NCBI GenBank assembly: GCA_015222555.1
Contig: JADFVM010000320.1
Span: 1-46,076 of the forward strand
Length of the DNA stretch: 46,076 nucleotides
Direction of reading: 5' to 3'
Source of the DNA: Pseudomonadota bacterium
GTDB taxonomy: Bacteria > Desulfobacterota > JADFVX01
Made by a program: the position numbers and the translations under genes. Below are positions 8,872 to 17,587 of the stretch, in pieces (within the stretch, counting starts at the first letter, position 1; each line of letters opens with the position of its first letter). Below the pieces are notes generated by a model. It was not told the origin of the DNA. It was given only the letters and a program-made list of their open reading frames with translations, and did no database searches.

Positions 8872-9059
8872 AGCTTTTTTACCTGATTTAAGATTTTGAC
8901 ATTTTAATTTGAAAAAGATATTCTTTCAGTTGAAAAATACCTCTAGCTTCCTCCTCAAATTAATTAAATCGTTTTAACGGGAAAGTATAAAATAATTCGA
9001 TTCTTGATTGCCTTTTTGAAAATAAAGATTTTAGAAAAAAGATAAGGTTGCTGCAATTA

Positions 9060-10637
9060 ATGATGACCATGCCAGATAAACGCCTGTTGACTCCCCGTAC
9101 TTCTCTTTATCTGCTTTTTACTTTCTTTCTTATCCTAATATTCAACCAACTATTTTTAGGTGCTCCGCTTATTACGATCTTTGTCGTTTTTCTGTTGATT
9201 ATTCCCTTTTACCGGCTCTTTACAGAAGAATCAGGTCATGGAGCAGTTCTCACAATCGAAACAAACGGTGACGGACTTGAGCAAAAATACCAGGAGCTGG
9301 AAGCCTGTTTATCCCAAGGAAAACGCCTTGTCGCTGATTTTCAAGAGAAAGCTGCTTTAATGGTTTTAAGCGCAGAAGCCCAAGCAGATTCTCTCGGGAA
9401 GACGACAGCTTCGTTAGACGGAATCAACGAAACAATAGACAAAACTGTTAATAGGGTTGATGACCTTTTCTCTTTAACAGATAGGGCGTCTATTTCAACT
9501 CATGGTGTTGTTAACTCCATTAATGAAGTTAGTACTCATAATAAAAATATGCTTGAAGTGGTGGCTAAATCTTTGACAGATGTAAAAATTTTAAGCAACT
9601 CGGTTATGAAAATAAAAAACAATTTTACAGATTTAAGTGAAGCCTCTAAAAAAGGTGCTACGGCCATTCAGCAGGTCAACGTTTTTGCCAAGGAGATCGA
9701 AGAGAATGCACTTAAATCTCATGAAATGTCAGAGGATGTATCAAGAGAGTCTGAACTTGGTGTATCAGCGGTAATAAAGACAATTGAAAGTATGGATAAG
9801 ATTAAAAAAATTGTGTCGGAATCGTCATCAGTAATCAAAACTCTGGGTGAGAAATCAGGTGAGATTGGAAGTGTCATAGGCATTATAAATAATATAACAA
9901 AGAGAATTAATCTCCTTTCTCTTAATGCCTCCATTATTGCATCACAGGCGGGTGAACATGGAAAAGCTTTTGCTGTTGTCGCCGACGAAATGGAAAAACT
10001 GGCCAGTCAAACATCGTTATCTACCGTCGAAATCAGCGAATTAATTAAAATGACTCAGGAAATGGTAACCAATACGGTTCAGTCTAACGAAGTGGGCATG
10101 TGGGGTGTCGAAGAAGGTGTGACGCTGGCCAATCAGGCAGGAGATATCCTTAATAAAATTCAGGCCAGTGCAGGCGCTTCCCTGTCCATGTCAAAGATGA
10201 TCTTAATGTCAACTAAACATCAAAGTGAAATGGTTGAAAAGGTCTTTGAGGCTATCTTTGAAGAGGGAAGATATTTTGATACGGCAAGCAACTCCATTAA
10301 TGGACACATGGAAATTAGTGAGTCTGTTGAAAAATCCACGGAAGAGGTTGTTCATATTTCAAGCAGTGTAAGGAAAGATATTGACAGGCAGCTAATAGCT
10401 TCTGAGGATGTTTTAGAAGTGATTAAAACGGTGACGGATACTGTAAAAGATTTGGAAAAACTTACAAAGCAACAAATCATAGACGGTGAGCGGATCAAAC
10501 AGGCTACAGAGATGATGACCTTTATAACAAATGAAAATGTGACAAAAGATTTAACATTAGAAGTAGAAAGAATCAGAGCTGTGATCAACTCAATGGAGGA
10601 AATTGTTTTTCCTCAAGCTTCAACCACAGCGGGATAG
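9060..10637 (+). CDS. Methyl-accepting chemotaxis-type transducer without periplasmic sensor
   Basis: This protein of about 525 residues starts with two closely spaced hydrophobic helices (about 15-32 and 36-52, 'LITIFVVFLLIIPF') with only a few residues between them, so it has no periplasmic ligand domain. No HAMP domain is obvious. The rest is a long methyl-accepting coiled coil with the signalling tip 'LNASIIASQAGEHGKAFAVV', diverged from the usual 'LNAAIEAARAGE' but like other deltaproteobacterial transducers. It probably senses through the membrane or a cytoplasmic partner. I favour ATG 9060 over TTG 9048 because AAGG (9044-9047) abuts the TTG directly; ATG 9063 is also possible. It lies about 840 bp before the chemosensory operon. 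Confidence 0.82.
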   Translation: MMTMPDKRLLTPRTSLYLLFTFFLILIFNQLFLGAPLITIFVVFLLIIPFYRLFTEESGHGAVLTIETNGDGLEQKYQELEACLSQGKRLVADFQEKAALMVLSAEAQADSLGKTTASLDGINETIDKTVNRVDDLFSLTDRASISTHGVVNSINEVSTHNKNMLEVVAKSLTDVKILSNSVMKIKNNFTDLSEASKKGATAIQQVNVFAKEIEENALKSHEMSEDVSRESELGVSAVIKTIESMDKIKKIVSESSSVIKTLGEKSGEIGSVIGIINNITKRINLLSLNASIIASQAGEHGKAFAVVADEMEKLASQTSLSTVEISELIKMTQEMVTNTVQSNEVGMWGVEEGVTLANQAGDILNKIQASAGASLSMSKMILMSTKHQSEMVEKVFEAIFEEGRYFDTASNSINGHMEISESVEKSTEEVVHISSSVRKDIDRQLIASEDVLEVIKTVTDTVKDLEKLTKQQIIDGERIKQATEMMTFITNENVTKDLTLEVERIRAVINSMEEIVFPQASTTAG

Positions 10638-11089
10638 AAGTCATTGAAAGTAAAGGAATTAATAGACACCTAAATCCTGCAAGTGTCGATTCAGTCCGTT
10701 CGAAAGAGACGCCGCTCGAACAATTAGCACCGCTATCCCAGATTTCCACTCGTGCCACACAAAAAATAATCGGGGACAGGTTGTTTTCTGCCTGTTATTC
10801 TCATGAGAGTCTGTTGAAGGACGCACATGTACCCCTGATCTTTAATTTCTTCTTACAACAGTGACACAGACAGGGACATCTGCTCCCAAGCCCTCCATAA
10901 CTTGTCAGTCCTTTTCCCGTCATTTTTACTTTTATTTTTGGCTGTTTTTTCTCTTTTCTCTGTGCTATTTTCTTCATGGAAAAGGTGAACCTCATTTTGG
11001 GTTGTATTTGCGTGTAACCTGTTGGAGATGCTATCTTTTCCGACTTTTTACCGCAATCTGTTTCCTGCCACTTGCAGGATTTAGGTGAC
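10638..11089. other. Gene-free degraded stretch upstream of the CheB relic
   Basis: About 450 bp without a convincing gene. It contains GGGGACAGGTTG (near 10772), reminiscent of sequences seen at the edges of small transposon-derived elements, and pyrimidine-rich runs (10917-10975). I see no terminal repeats or transposase. It is best read as decayed DNA, perhaps the site of the deletion that removed the front of the CheB gene. Confidence 0.4.
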
Positions 11090-11362
11090 AGCGGTAATAG
11101 ACTGAAACCCTGCGCAAATATTACTATGAAATCTATTGCTGAAGGTTATGGTAGGAACAGTTTAGGCATTATATTGACAGGTATGGGCGACGATGGTACT
11201 CAAGGTGCTGAAGCGATGAAAAAGAGGGGGGCAATTATTTTTGCCCAGGACGAGGCTTCATCATGTATATTTGGTATACCTCGTTCAGTCATTGACGCGG
11301 GCTACGCCGATGCTGTTATCTGTCTCAATCAGATGGTGGACCGCATCCTTTCGCTTCAATAA
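11090..11362 (+). pseudogene. CheB methylesterase C-terminal relic
   Basis: From about 11090 to the stop at 11360-11362 the frame encodes the last 85-90 residues of a CheB-type methylesterase: 'ITMKSIAEGYGRNSLGIILT', 'GMGDDGTQGAEAMKKRG' and 'CIFGIPRSVIDAGYADAV'. The catalytic aspartate region (TGMGDDG) is kept. The 'SSTGG' serine motif, the catalytic histidine region and the receiver domain are all missing. I found no remains of them in any frame of 10640-11090. It is therefore a 5'-truncated remnant and cannot be active. It differs in sequence from the intact CheB at 26007, so it is not a recent partial duplicate of that gene. An ATG exists at 11072, but translation is doubtful. Confidence 0.75.
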
Positions 11363-11390
11363 CTGTAAGTTTAGGTTCCAAACAAACCTT

Positions 11391-11419
11391 TTGACACTGC
11401 CTGCGAAATCAAATATCAT
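11391..11419 (+). promoter_or_regulatory. Strong sigma-70-like promoter for the ThiI-like/larE/chemosensory operon
   Basis: TTGACA (11391-11396), a 17-bp spacer and TATCAT (11414-11419) match consensus at 6/6 and 5/6. It lies 60 bp before the start codon at 11479 and follows directly after the CheB relic. The genes after it to 19728 have only short gaps, so it may drive the whole run. Confidence 0.65.
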
Positions 11420-11478
11420 GGGCAGGTATGCTTGGGCAAATGGCCCTATTTTTTATTAATTTAGATAAAGGTTAACTG

Positions 11479-12498
11479 ATGAACAAAAAAGCTATAGCAC
11501 TAATGTCGGGCGGCCTGGATAGTACGGTCGCCGTCAAGCTGATAGTCGAACAGGGTATAGATGTTGTTGCGCTTAATTTTAAAAGCCCTTTTTGTCTTTG
11601 TGATGGAAGCAAGAGTGAAGGTTGTAAAAGTCACGCCGTGGCGGCGGCAGAGCAGTTTGATATTGAGATCAAAACACTCCACAAAGGACTGGACTATCTC
11701 GACATAATTAAGACGCCAAAATACGGCTATGGAAGCGCCATTAATCCCTGCGTTGATTGCAGGATATTCACCTTTAAAAGCGCTAAGAAATATATGGAAG
11801 AGACGGGGGCATCCTTTATTATTACAGGTGAAGTTTTAGGACAACGTCCCATGTCCCAGAGGCGTGATCCCATGTTTCTTATTGAAAGGGAAAGTGGTCT
11901 TGAAGGCCTGATTTTAAGGCCCCTTTCGGCGAAACTTCTTCCCCCGACGCTTCCGGAAATAGAGGGCATAGTTGACCGTGAAAAACTTCTCTCCATACAG
12001 GGCAGGTCGAGAAAGGAGCAGATAAAAGTAGCAGATGACTATAAGATAGAAGATTATCCCTGTGCTTCTGGTGGATGTCTCCTTACGGATAAAAATTTTG
12101 GGAAACGTATGAGTGACGCATTTAATCATAAAGAAAACCTTGGCTGGAGTGATGTCAAGCTTCTTACCATGGGTCGACATTTTCGCTTGAATGAGACGGT
12201 GAAGGCTGTTGTGGGAAGGAATGAAGATGAAAATAGACGGATTGCAGCTCTTGGGAAAAAGGGTGTAGTCCTGACACCAAACAATTTTTCCGGACCTACG
12301 GTATATGTAGAGGAAGAAAGGAATGGAATCCTGGATGATGATCTTACAGATATGGCAGGGGCTTTAATCTTAAGATTCAGTAAACTTGCAGACGATGAAG
12401 AGCCAAAGATTGATTATTCTTCAGAGGAGAAAAAGGGTGCTTTCATCGCCAGGAAAGTGCTTTCCAGTGATGAAGTTGACAGAATGTGGCTCAGATAA
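11479..12498 (+). CDS. ThiI-like PP-loop protein, probable tRNA thiolation enzyme
   Basis: This 339-residue protein begins with the ATP-pyrophosphatase PP-loop 'LMSGGLDSTVAVKL' (residues 8-20). It then carries several cysteines that could hold sulfur or a cluster: 'CLCDGSKSEGC', 'INPCVDCRIFTF' and 'CASGGCLLT'. The segment 'ITGEVLGQRPMSQRRD' is typical of a deltaproteobacterial/Aquifex family usually annotated as tRNA 4-thiouridine or 2-thiouridine synthase. The THUMP domain of true ThiI is absent, so the exact tRNA target is uncertain. The C-terminal 120 residues resemble the extension common to this family. AAAGG precedes the ATG. larE follows after 1 bp. Confidence 0.75.
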   Translation: MNKKAIALMSGGLDSTVAVKLIVEQGIDVVALNFKSPFCLCDGSKSEGCKSHAVAAAEQFDIEIKTLHKGLDYLDIIKTPKYGYGSAINPCVDCRIFTFKSAKKYMEETGASFIITGEVLGQRPMSQRRDPMFLIERESGLEGLILRPLSAKLLPPTLPEIEGIVDREKLLSIQGRSRKEQIKVADDYKIEDYPCASGGCLLTDKNFGKRMSDAFNHKENLGWSDVKLLTMGRHFRLNETVKAVVGRNEDENRRIAALGKKGVVLTPNNFSGPTVYVEEERNGILDDDLTDMAGALILRFSKLADDEEPKIDYSSEEKKGAFIARKVLSSDEVDRMWLR

Positions 12499-12499
12499 T

Positions 12500-13348
12500 A
12501 TGGATAATCTTGAAAACAAGCATGAAAAACTGAATGACATTGTAAGAGAAATGGATTCTCTCATGGTGGCTTTCTCAGGTGGTGTTGACAGCACCTTTTT
12601 ACTTAAGGTTGCCTTTGATGTCCTGGGAGAGAAAGCGCTCGGCGTGACAGCCACGGCACCAACCTATCCGAAGTTTGAGCTTGATGAGGCTCTGAATCTT
12701 GCGCGAAGCATAGGATGCCGGCACATTCTAATGAAATCTAATGAACTGGAAGTTCCTGGTTTTTCCGATAATAGCCCCCGAAGGTGCTATTTTTGCAAGA
12801 GTGAACTCTTCGGCATTCTCATAAACAAGAGTAAAGAGTTGGGAGTAAAGCATGTGGCAGACGGTAGTAATTGCGATGATCTTGCCGATTACAGGCCGGG
12901 AAGAGAGGCCGCGAAAGAACTCGGTGTTAGAAGCCCTCTTGTGGAGGCCGGGATGTCCAAGGAGGACATTCGCCAATTAAGTAGAAAACTCAGACTTCCT
13001 ACCTGGGATAAACCTGCCTTTGCCTGTCTGTCATCCAGGTTTCCCTATGGCACCAAAATCACTGAAGACAGGGTTAAAAGGGTGGAGGTTTGTGAGGCGG
13101 TTCTTAGAACGCTATCCTTCACTCAATTCAGAGTAAGGTACCATGATGAAATTGCCAGAATTGAGGTGGGGGAGGCTGACTTTGAGAAAATTCTTTCAAC
13201 GGATGTGAAGAACTTAATTGTTAATGAATTTAAAAAACAGGGTTTTAAATATATTTCACTGGATATTGAGGGTTATAGGGCTGGAAGTATGAATGAGGTT
13301 GTAACTACTACAACTATTAATGCAGATAGAGATGAACCTGTCAAATGA
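12500..13348 (+). CDS. larE: LarE-type ATP-dependent sacrificial sulfur transferase
   Basis: This 282-residue protein has the PP-loop 'MVAFSGGVDSTFLLKVAF', 'RRCYFCKSELF' and 'DGSNCDDLADYRPGREAAKE', then 'PAFACLSSRFPYGTKIT', all hallmarks of LarE. LarE inserts sulfur into pyridinium-3,5-biscarboxylic acid mononucleotide to build the nickel-pincer cofactor of lactate racemase and related enzymes. The conserved cysteine in 'ACLSSRFPYG' corresponds to the sacrificial cysteine known from Lactobacillus LarE. No larA, larB or larC is in the window. I chose ATG 12500, which nearly abuts the previous stop, over an upstream in-frame ATG that would overlap the ThiI-like gene by 110 bp. Its stop overlaps the next start by 4 bp. 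Confidence 0.9.
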   Translation: MDNLENKHEKLNDIVREMDSLMVAFSGGVDSTFLLKVAFDVLGEKALGVTATAPTYPKFELDEALNLARSIGCRHILMKSNELEVPGFSDNSPRRCYFCKSELFGILINKSKELGVKHVADGSNCDDLADYRPGREAAKELGVRSPLVEAGMSKEDIRQLSRKLRLPTWDKPAFACLSSRFPYGTKITEDRVKRVEVCEAVLRTLSFTQFRVRYHDEIARIEVGEADFEKILSTDVKNLIVNEFKKQGFKYISLDIEGYRAGSMNEVVTTTTINADRDEPVK

Positions 13349-15123
13349 GTTTGGTTGGCAACCTAGAAGATCTTGGCCTTGGGGATATTCTCCAGATTGT
13401 CAGTCTGAGCAGAAAATCAGGCATCCTTTTTATCAGTGGCGATGATAATGAAGGTAAAATCATTTTTAAGAATGGTCAGGTTATCAGATGCACGGCGACT
13501 GATGTTTTTGAAGACCTGAAGGAGGCGATTTCTTCGTTAGCACTGATTAGCTCTGAACAGCTTGATGAGGCAATGGCCTTGTTTGAAGATAAAAGCTCTG
13601 CTGAGACAATGGATTCAATCCTCACGAAACACTTCGGTGTTTCTCCCGATGACGTTGAGGCATTGAAAAAGGAGAGCATAGAGAAAGCTGCATATTCACT
13701 CTTTTCCTGGCGATCTGGCACCTTTAATTTTGAATTAAAGGATGTTGATAATATTCTGGATTGCAGGAATGATTTTTTCATTTATGAGCACGGAATTAAT
13801 CCTCAGTTCCTTGCAATGGAAGGAACACGCTTGCAAGATGAAATGCAGCGTGATAAAGATGAAAAGAAAGGATTGTCTAAAGAAGCTCCCCTTCAGAAGA
13901 CTCTGGAAAGGGAAGATGAACCTGAGCAACTAGAAGAAGAAAAGTCTATTGCCGAAAAGGTTGAAGAGGTGCCTGTTCCTGAAAGAGCGCCCTTTCCCGT
14001 TGAAGAAAAGAAAAATAAGGAAGCTCAGCCGCTTTCGGCAGCCGTCGATGAAGCGATAGTCATCATTGACGATGACAAAAGCACCCTTGAGAAGATAGAA
14101 AATAGCTTATCTTCCAGGCATTTTAATGTTTTTGTTGAAGAGAAGTCGGAAAATGCCTTACACACCATTAGTCGTCTTGACAATTCAGGGGCGAATATAG
14201 TTGTTGTTTCCGATCTCATTATGCCTCGAATGGATGGTACGGGAATTCTTGGGGGGATTGAGATCCTTGAAGTGTTAAAGGGAGGCTTCCCTAATATACC
14301 GGTTGTTCTTATGAGTGACCATGTCAATAAAGAGGCAGAGACAAGAGCTCACGAGATGGGGGTGAGTTTATACATAGACAAACCGAAAAGATCTGACTTT
14401 GGCGATGCGGCGGAAGAAGAAAAGGTCAGCTTGTTTTTACAAAAGCTGGAAAATGCATTAAGACCATTAATCCTGGGTGAAGAGAGTGTCAGCATTGAAG
14501 ATATCTCAGGAATGATTAACCTTGCCGATGGCCTGGAAGAAGAGTTTGAGGCGGTGGGAAGCATATTGCCGCAAGACAGTGATGACCTTCCCCCGCCATC
14601 GACACCTGGCTTATCAATGTTGAAAACAATGGTTGAGGAGCTTAATAGCCCCGAAGGAAGGAAACAAATCTCTCTTCTAGCATTGCGGTTTGCTTCAGAA
14701 CTAATGAACAGGGCCGTGTTATTCCTTGTTAGAAGTGATAATTTTGAGGGCCTGGGACAGTTTGGTGTAGAAATAGAAAATGACGTCGCTGACAAGAGAA
14801 TCAGGACGATGAAACTTTCAAAAAATGCCCCTTCTATACTGAAAGATGTCCTGGAGTCAGGAGTTAGCATAAAGAAAAAAATGGAAGATACAGAAGGAAA
14901 CAGGTATATTGTGGATCAATTAGGCGGAAAATTTCCCAAAGAATCATATGTAGGTCCAATCATAACGGAAGGAAAAGTTTCAGTCATTGTCTATTGTGAT
15001 AATGTGCCGGAATTTAAAGATATTGGTGATACCTCAGCTTTTGAAATTTTTCTTATACAGGTTGGTGTTGCAATGGAGAGAGGGCTGCTGGAACGAAAAA
15101 TGAGGGAAATTTCAAAAAACTAG
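13345..15123 (+). CDS. DUF4388-receiver-GAF-like regulator
   Basis: This 592-residue protein is the first of the chemosensory run. Residues 1-150 form a DUF4388 (PATAN) domain ('LGDILQIVSLSRKSGILFIS', 'GKIIFKNGQVIRC', 'LFSWRSGTFNFE'). An acidic, glutamate-rich linker follows (about 165-230). Residues about 233-375 are a receiver with 'VIIDDDKS', a central 'VVVSDLIMPRMDG' where D is the likely phospho-acceptor, and 'YIDKPK'. The last 160 residues have GAF-like features ('RAVLFLVRSDNFEGLGQFG', 'GPIITEGKVSVIVYCDN'). It probably links CheA phosphorylation to a ligand- or partner-sensing output. ATG overlaps the larE stop by 4 bp; cheY follows after 26 bp. Confidence 0.82.
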   Translation: MSLVGNLEDLGLGDILQIVSLSRKSGILFISGDDNEGKIIFKNGQVIRCTATDVFEDLKEAISSLALISSEQLDEAMALFEDKSSAETMDSILTKHFGVSPDDVEALKKESIEKAAYSLFSWRSGTFNFELKDVDNILDCRNDFFIYEHGINPQFLAMEGTRLQDEMQRDKDEKKGLSKEAPLQKTLEREDEPEQLEEEKSIAEKVEEVPVPERAPFPVEEKKNKEAQPLSAAVDEAIVIIDDDKSTLEKIENSLSSRHFNVFVEEKSENALHTISRLDNSGANIVVVSDLIMPRMDGTGILGGIEILEVLKGGFPNIPVVLMSDHVNKEAETRAHEMGVSLYIDKPKRSDFGDAAEEEKVSLFLQKLENALRPLILGEESVSIEDISGMINLADGLEEEFEAVGSILPQDSDDLPPPSTPGLSMLKTMVEELNSPEGRKQISLLALRFASELMNRAVLFLVRSDNFEGLGQFGVEIENDVADKRIRTMKLSKNAPSILKDVLESGVSIKKKMEDTEGNRYIVDQLGGKFPKESYVGPIITEGKVSVIVYCDNVPEFKDIGDTSAFEIFLIQVGVAMERGLLERKMREISKN

Positions 15124-15149
15124 AAATATAGTTTTTTAAGGAGGGTTTA

Positions 15150-15521
15150 ATGTCAAAGAATATCCTGATAGTGGAAGATTCCTCCACCATGCGTTCATTA
15201 ATTGTGTCAACACTGGAGCTCCTTGAAGATATTGATATAACAGAATCACCCAGCGGTTTTGAGGCACTCAAAATCCTGCCGCTCAAGAAATTTGACTTGA
15301 TCCTTACCGATATAAACATGCCGGATATTAATGGCCTTGAACTTGTCAGCTTTGTAAAGAATAATCAGGCCTACAAATCAGTTCCCTTAATTATAATTTC
15401 TACAGAAGGTAGCGACAAAGACGTAGAGAGAGGCATGGCTCTGGGTGCTGATGAATACATTAAAAAACCTTTCAAACCGGAAGAACTTCAATCACTTGTA
15501 ACAAAGTATCTTGAAAAATAA
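15150..15521 (+). CDS. cheY: CheY-type single-domain response regulator
   Basis: This 123-residue protein is a stand-alone receiver. 'ILIVEDSSTMRSLIV' gives the acidic pocket, 'LILTDINMPDINGLEL' the phospho-acceptor aspartate, and 'IISTEGS' plus 'YIKKPFKPEEL' the conserved Ser/Thr and Lys. AAGGAGG stands 5 bp upstream of the ATG. It lies directly before cheA, so it is the likely phosphate acceptor of that kinase. Whether it reaches a flagellar motor, pili or another output is not visible; no motility genes are in the window. Confidence 0.92.
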   Translation: MSKNILIVEDSSTMRSLIVSTLELLEDIDITESPSGFEALKILPLKKFDLILTDINMPDINGLELVSFVKNNQAYKSVPLIIISTEGSDKDVERGMALGADEYIKKPFKPEELQSLVTKYLEK

Positions 15522-15523
15522 GC

Positions 15524-17581
15524 ATGAGCGAAGATAAAGATAAAAATACCCCCTCTGTTATCCCGGCAGAATTTACTTCTGAAGCCGAGGAGATAATCGG
15601 GCAGCTTGGGAGGGACCTGCTTGCTCTCAGTTCGAACAAGGAGGAAGTGGATCCATCTATTCTGAACAGTATTTTCAGGTCAGCTCATACCCTGAAAGGG
15701 CTTTCGGGGATGTTCAGCCTTAACAGGCTCACTGAAGTTAGCCATAATATGGAGAACCTTCTTGATGCCTTACGACTCGGTAAAGTAAGACTCTCTGATG
15801 GACTCGTTGACCTTTTGTTCGAAAGCCTTGACATTATCACCCTTTTGGTCAAAGAAGGCGGCCATGTGAAGGATGACAGCCAGATAATAAAGCTCATGGA
15901 AGACCTTGAAAAGGCCCTTACAGAAGATGGTCAGACATCACAGGAGTCAATTCTCGATTCTCTGAACATAAAAGAAAGTATTCTTGCTGTCCTGACTGAA
16001 TATGAGGAACACCGTCTCCTGGAGGGAATCAGGGCCAATAAAAATATATACGTAATTAATACAACCTTCAGCCTCACCGATTTCGACAAGGGATTAAGCG
16101 ATATAAACGGCACAATCAAGGACTTTGGAGAGGTTATTTCAACGCTTCCCAGTTCTGAGGGAGGGAAAGAGGGAGAAATAGCTTTTGACCTTCTCGTAAG
16201 CTCAACAAAGAGTCTGGACTTCGTCGAGGACGGCCTTTGTGACAGCGGTGCCACCCTAACAATGGTGTCAGGTGGTGAGGATAGAGAAACAATAGCCACG
16301 GAAAGGGTTGAAAAAGATATCCCGCAGGAGAGAGAAAAGCCGAAGGAGAAAGTGGAACTGTCAAAGGAGGAGGAGCCAGCAATCACCTCCATGAAAAGTG
16401 CAAGCCAGACAGTTAGAGTGGACATCTCCAAACTTGACAAGCTTATGAATACTGTAGGAGAACTTTTAATCGCAAAAAGTGTAATTGCTCATATTTCAGA
16501 AGAAGTGAAGTCTACGTCTGTAAACCCTGTTTTGGCAAGTGCCCTTCACAAGGGGAGCAGAGATCTTGGAAGAAAACTGGTTTCTCTGCAGGAGGGCTTA
16601 ATGGAAATCCGCATGGTTTCCCTTGAAAACCTCTTTGATAGATTGGCTGTTACGGTGAGGAAAATAGCAAAGGCACATGCCAAAGAAGTCGATTTAAAGA
16701 TATCCGGCGCCGAGACGAAGCTTGATAAATTAATTATTGAGGAAATTGGTGATCCTCTTATGCATCTCATCAGGAATGCCATTGATCATGGCATTGAGCC
16801 ACTTGTATTGAGAAAAGAGCTTGGCAAGCCGGAAAAAGGGAGCATAAAGTTAAGTGCAAATCAGAGGGGAAATAATGTCACTGTTGAGATTGCCGATGAC
16901 GGCGCTGGAATAGATAAAGAAAACATCTTGAGGAAGGCACGTCAGAAAGGTTTGGTTTCCGAGGACCGCGAACTCGATGATGATGAGATTATGGACCTTA
17001 TTTTTATGCCTGGATTTAGCACAAGTGCGGAAATCAGTGAAATATCAGGCCGTGGCGTTGGTATGGATGTTGTGAAAAATAACCTAACCAAAATTAGTGG
17101 TCACATCGATATTGACAGTGAAAAAGGAAAGGGCTCAAAGATAACTATAAGCCTTCCCATTACCTTAGCTATTTTACAGGCTGTCATTGTAGAAACATCT
17201 TCAAGGATTTATGCTATTCCGCTCCACTCGGTTCAGGAGAGTTTATTAATTGTGGCCGATGACGTAGAAACGGTGGAAAAAAGAGAAGTCCTGAAGTACA
17301 GATCCATCACTCTTCCACTGGTACGATTGGAGGACGTTTTTGGACTTTCCAGATCTGATGCAAATTCAAAAGAGCTGTATGTTGTTGTTATTGCCATTGC
17401 ACAACATAAATTTGGAATCGTTGTTGATGCTGTTATTGGTGAACAGGATATTGTTATAAAATCAATTGGAGAAATCTTTAGCAATATAAAAGGTGTTGCA
17501 GGGGCAACCGACCTGGGCAACAATGAGATTATTCTTGTCTTGGATGTAGCCTCTATTATTGAAGAAATATCTGGAGGATAA
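15524..17581 (+). CDS. cheA: Chemotaxis histidine kinase CheA
   Basis: This 685-residue kinase has the full CheA plan. The Hpt domain (about 12-120) has phospho-histidine H55 in 'RSAHTLKGLSG'. A P2-like segment follows (about 150-235, 'NIYVINTTFSLTDFDKGLSD'), then the dimerisation domain from 290 ('VDISKLDKLMNTVGELLIAK'). The ATPase has its N box 'HLIRNAIDHGIEP' at about 412, G1 'DDGAGID' and G2 'GRGVGMDVV'. The CheW-like domain fills 550-685. It starts 2 bp after cheY with little Shine-Dalgarno sequence, suggesting coupling. It should phosphorylate the CheY, CheB and receiver-bearing neighbours in response to the transducers at 9060 and 20082. Confidence 0.96.
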   Translation: MSEDKDKNTPSVIPAEFTSEAEEIIGQLGRDLLALSSNKEEVDPSILNSIFRSAHTLKGLSGMFSLNRLTEVSHNMENLLDALRLGKVRLSDGLVDLLFESLDIITLLVKEGGHVKDDSQIIKLMEDLEKALTEDGQTSQESILDSLNIKESILAVLTEYEEHRLLEGIRANKNIYVINTTFSLTDFDKGLSDINGTIKDFGEVISTLPSSEGGKEGEIAFDLLVSSTKSLDFVEDGLCDSGATLTMVSGGEDRETIATERVEKDIPQEREKPKEKVELSKEEEPAITSMKSASQTVRVDISKLDKLMNTVGELLIAKSVIAHISEEVKSTSVNPVLASALHKGSRDLGRKLVSLQEGLMEIRMVSLENLFDRLAVTVRKIAKAHAKEVDLKISGAETKLDKLIIEEIGDPLMHLIRNAIDHGIEPLVLRKELGKPEKGSIKLSANQRGNNVTVEIADDGAGIDKENILRKARQKGLVSEDRELDDDEIMDLIFMPGFSTSAEISEISGRGVGMDVVKNNLTKISGHIDIDSEKGKGSKITISLPITLAILQAVIVETSSRIYAIPLHSVQESLLIVADDVETVEKREVLKYRSITLPLVRLEDVFGLSRSDANSKELYVVVIAIAQHKFGIVVDAVIGEQDIVIKSIGEIFSNIKGVAGATDLGNNEIILVLDVASIIEEISGG

Positions 17582-17587
17582 CGAGAT

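Noticed and set aside
10772..10783. Insertion sequence or MITE end
   Set aside because: Only a short resemblance to GGGGACAGG-type ends is seen; there are no matching inverted repeats, target duplication or transposase.
10801..10995. 64-codon minus-strand frame with several cysteines
   Set aside because: It lies in degraded DNA, shows no family resemblance or ribosome binding site, and has a lysine-rich composition expected from pyrimidine runs on the other strand.
11391..11396. Sigma-54 or sigma-28 promoters ahead of the che and MCP genes
   Set aside because: I looked for GG-N10-GC and for TAAA-N15-type flagellar elements upstream of 9060, 11479, 20082 and 27165; none was convincing, and sigma-70-like hexamers fit better at 11391 and 27083.
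12386..12499. Longer start for larE
   Set aside because: It would overlap the ThiI-like gene by more than 110 bp; ATG 12500 fits LarE homology and the operon spacing.
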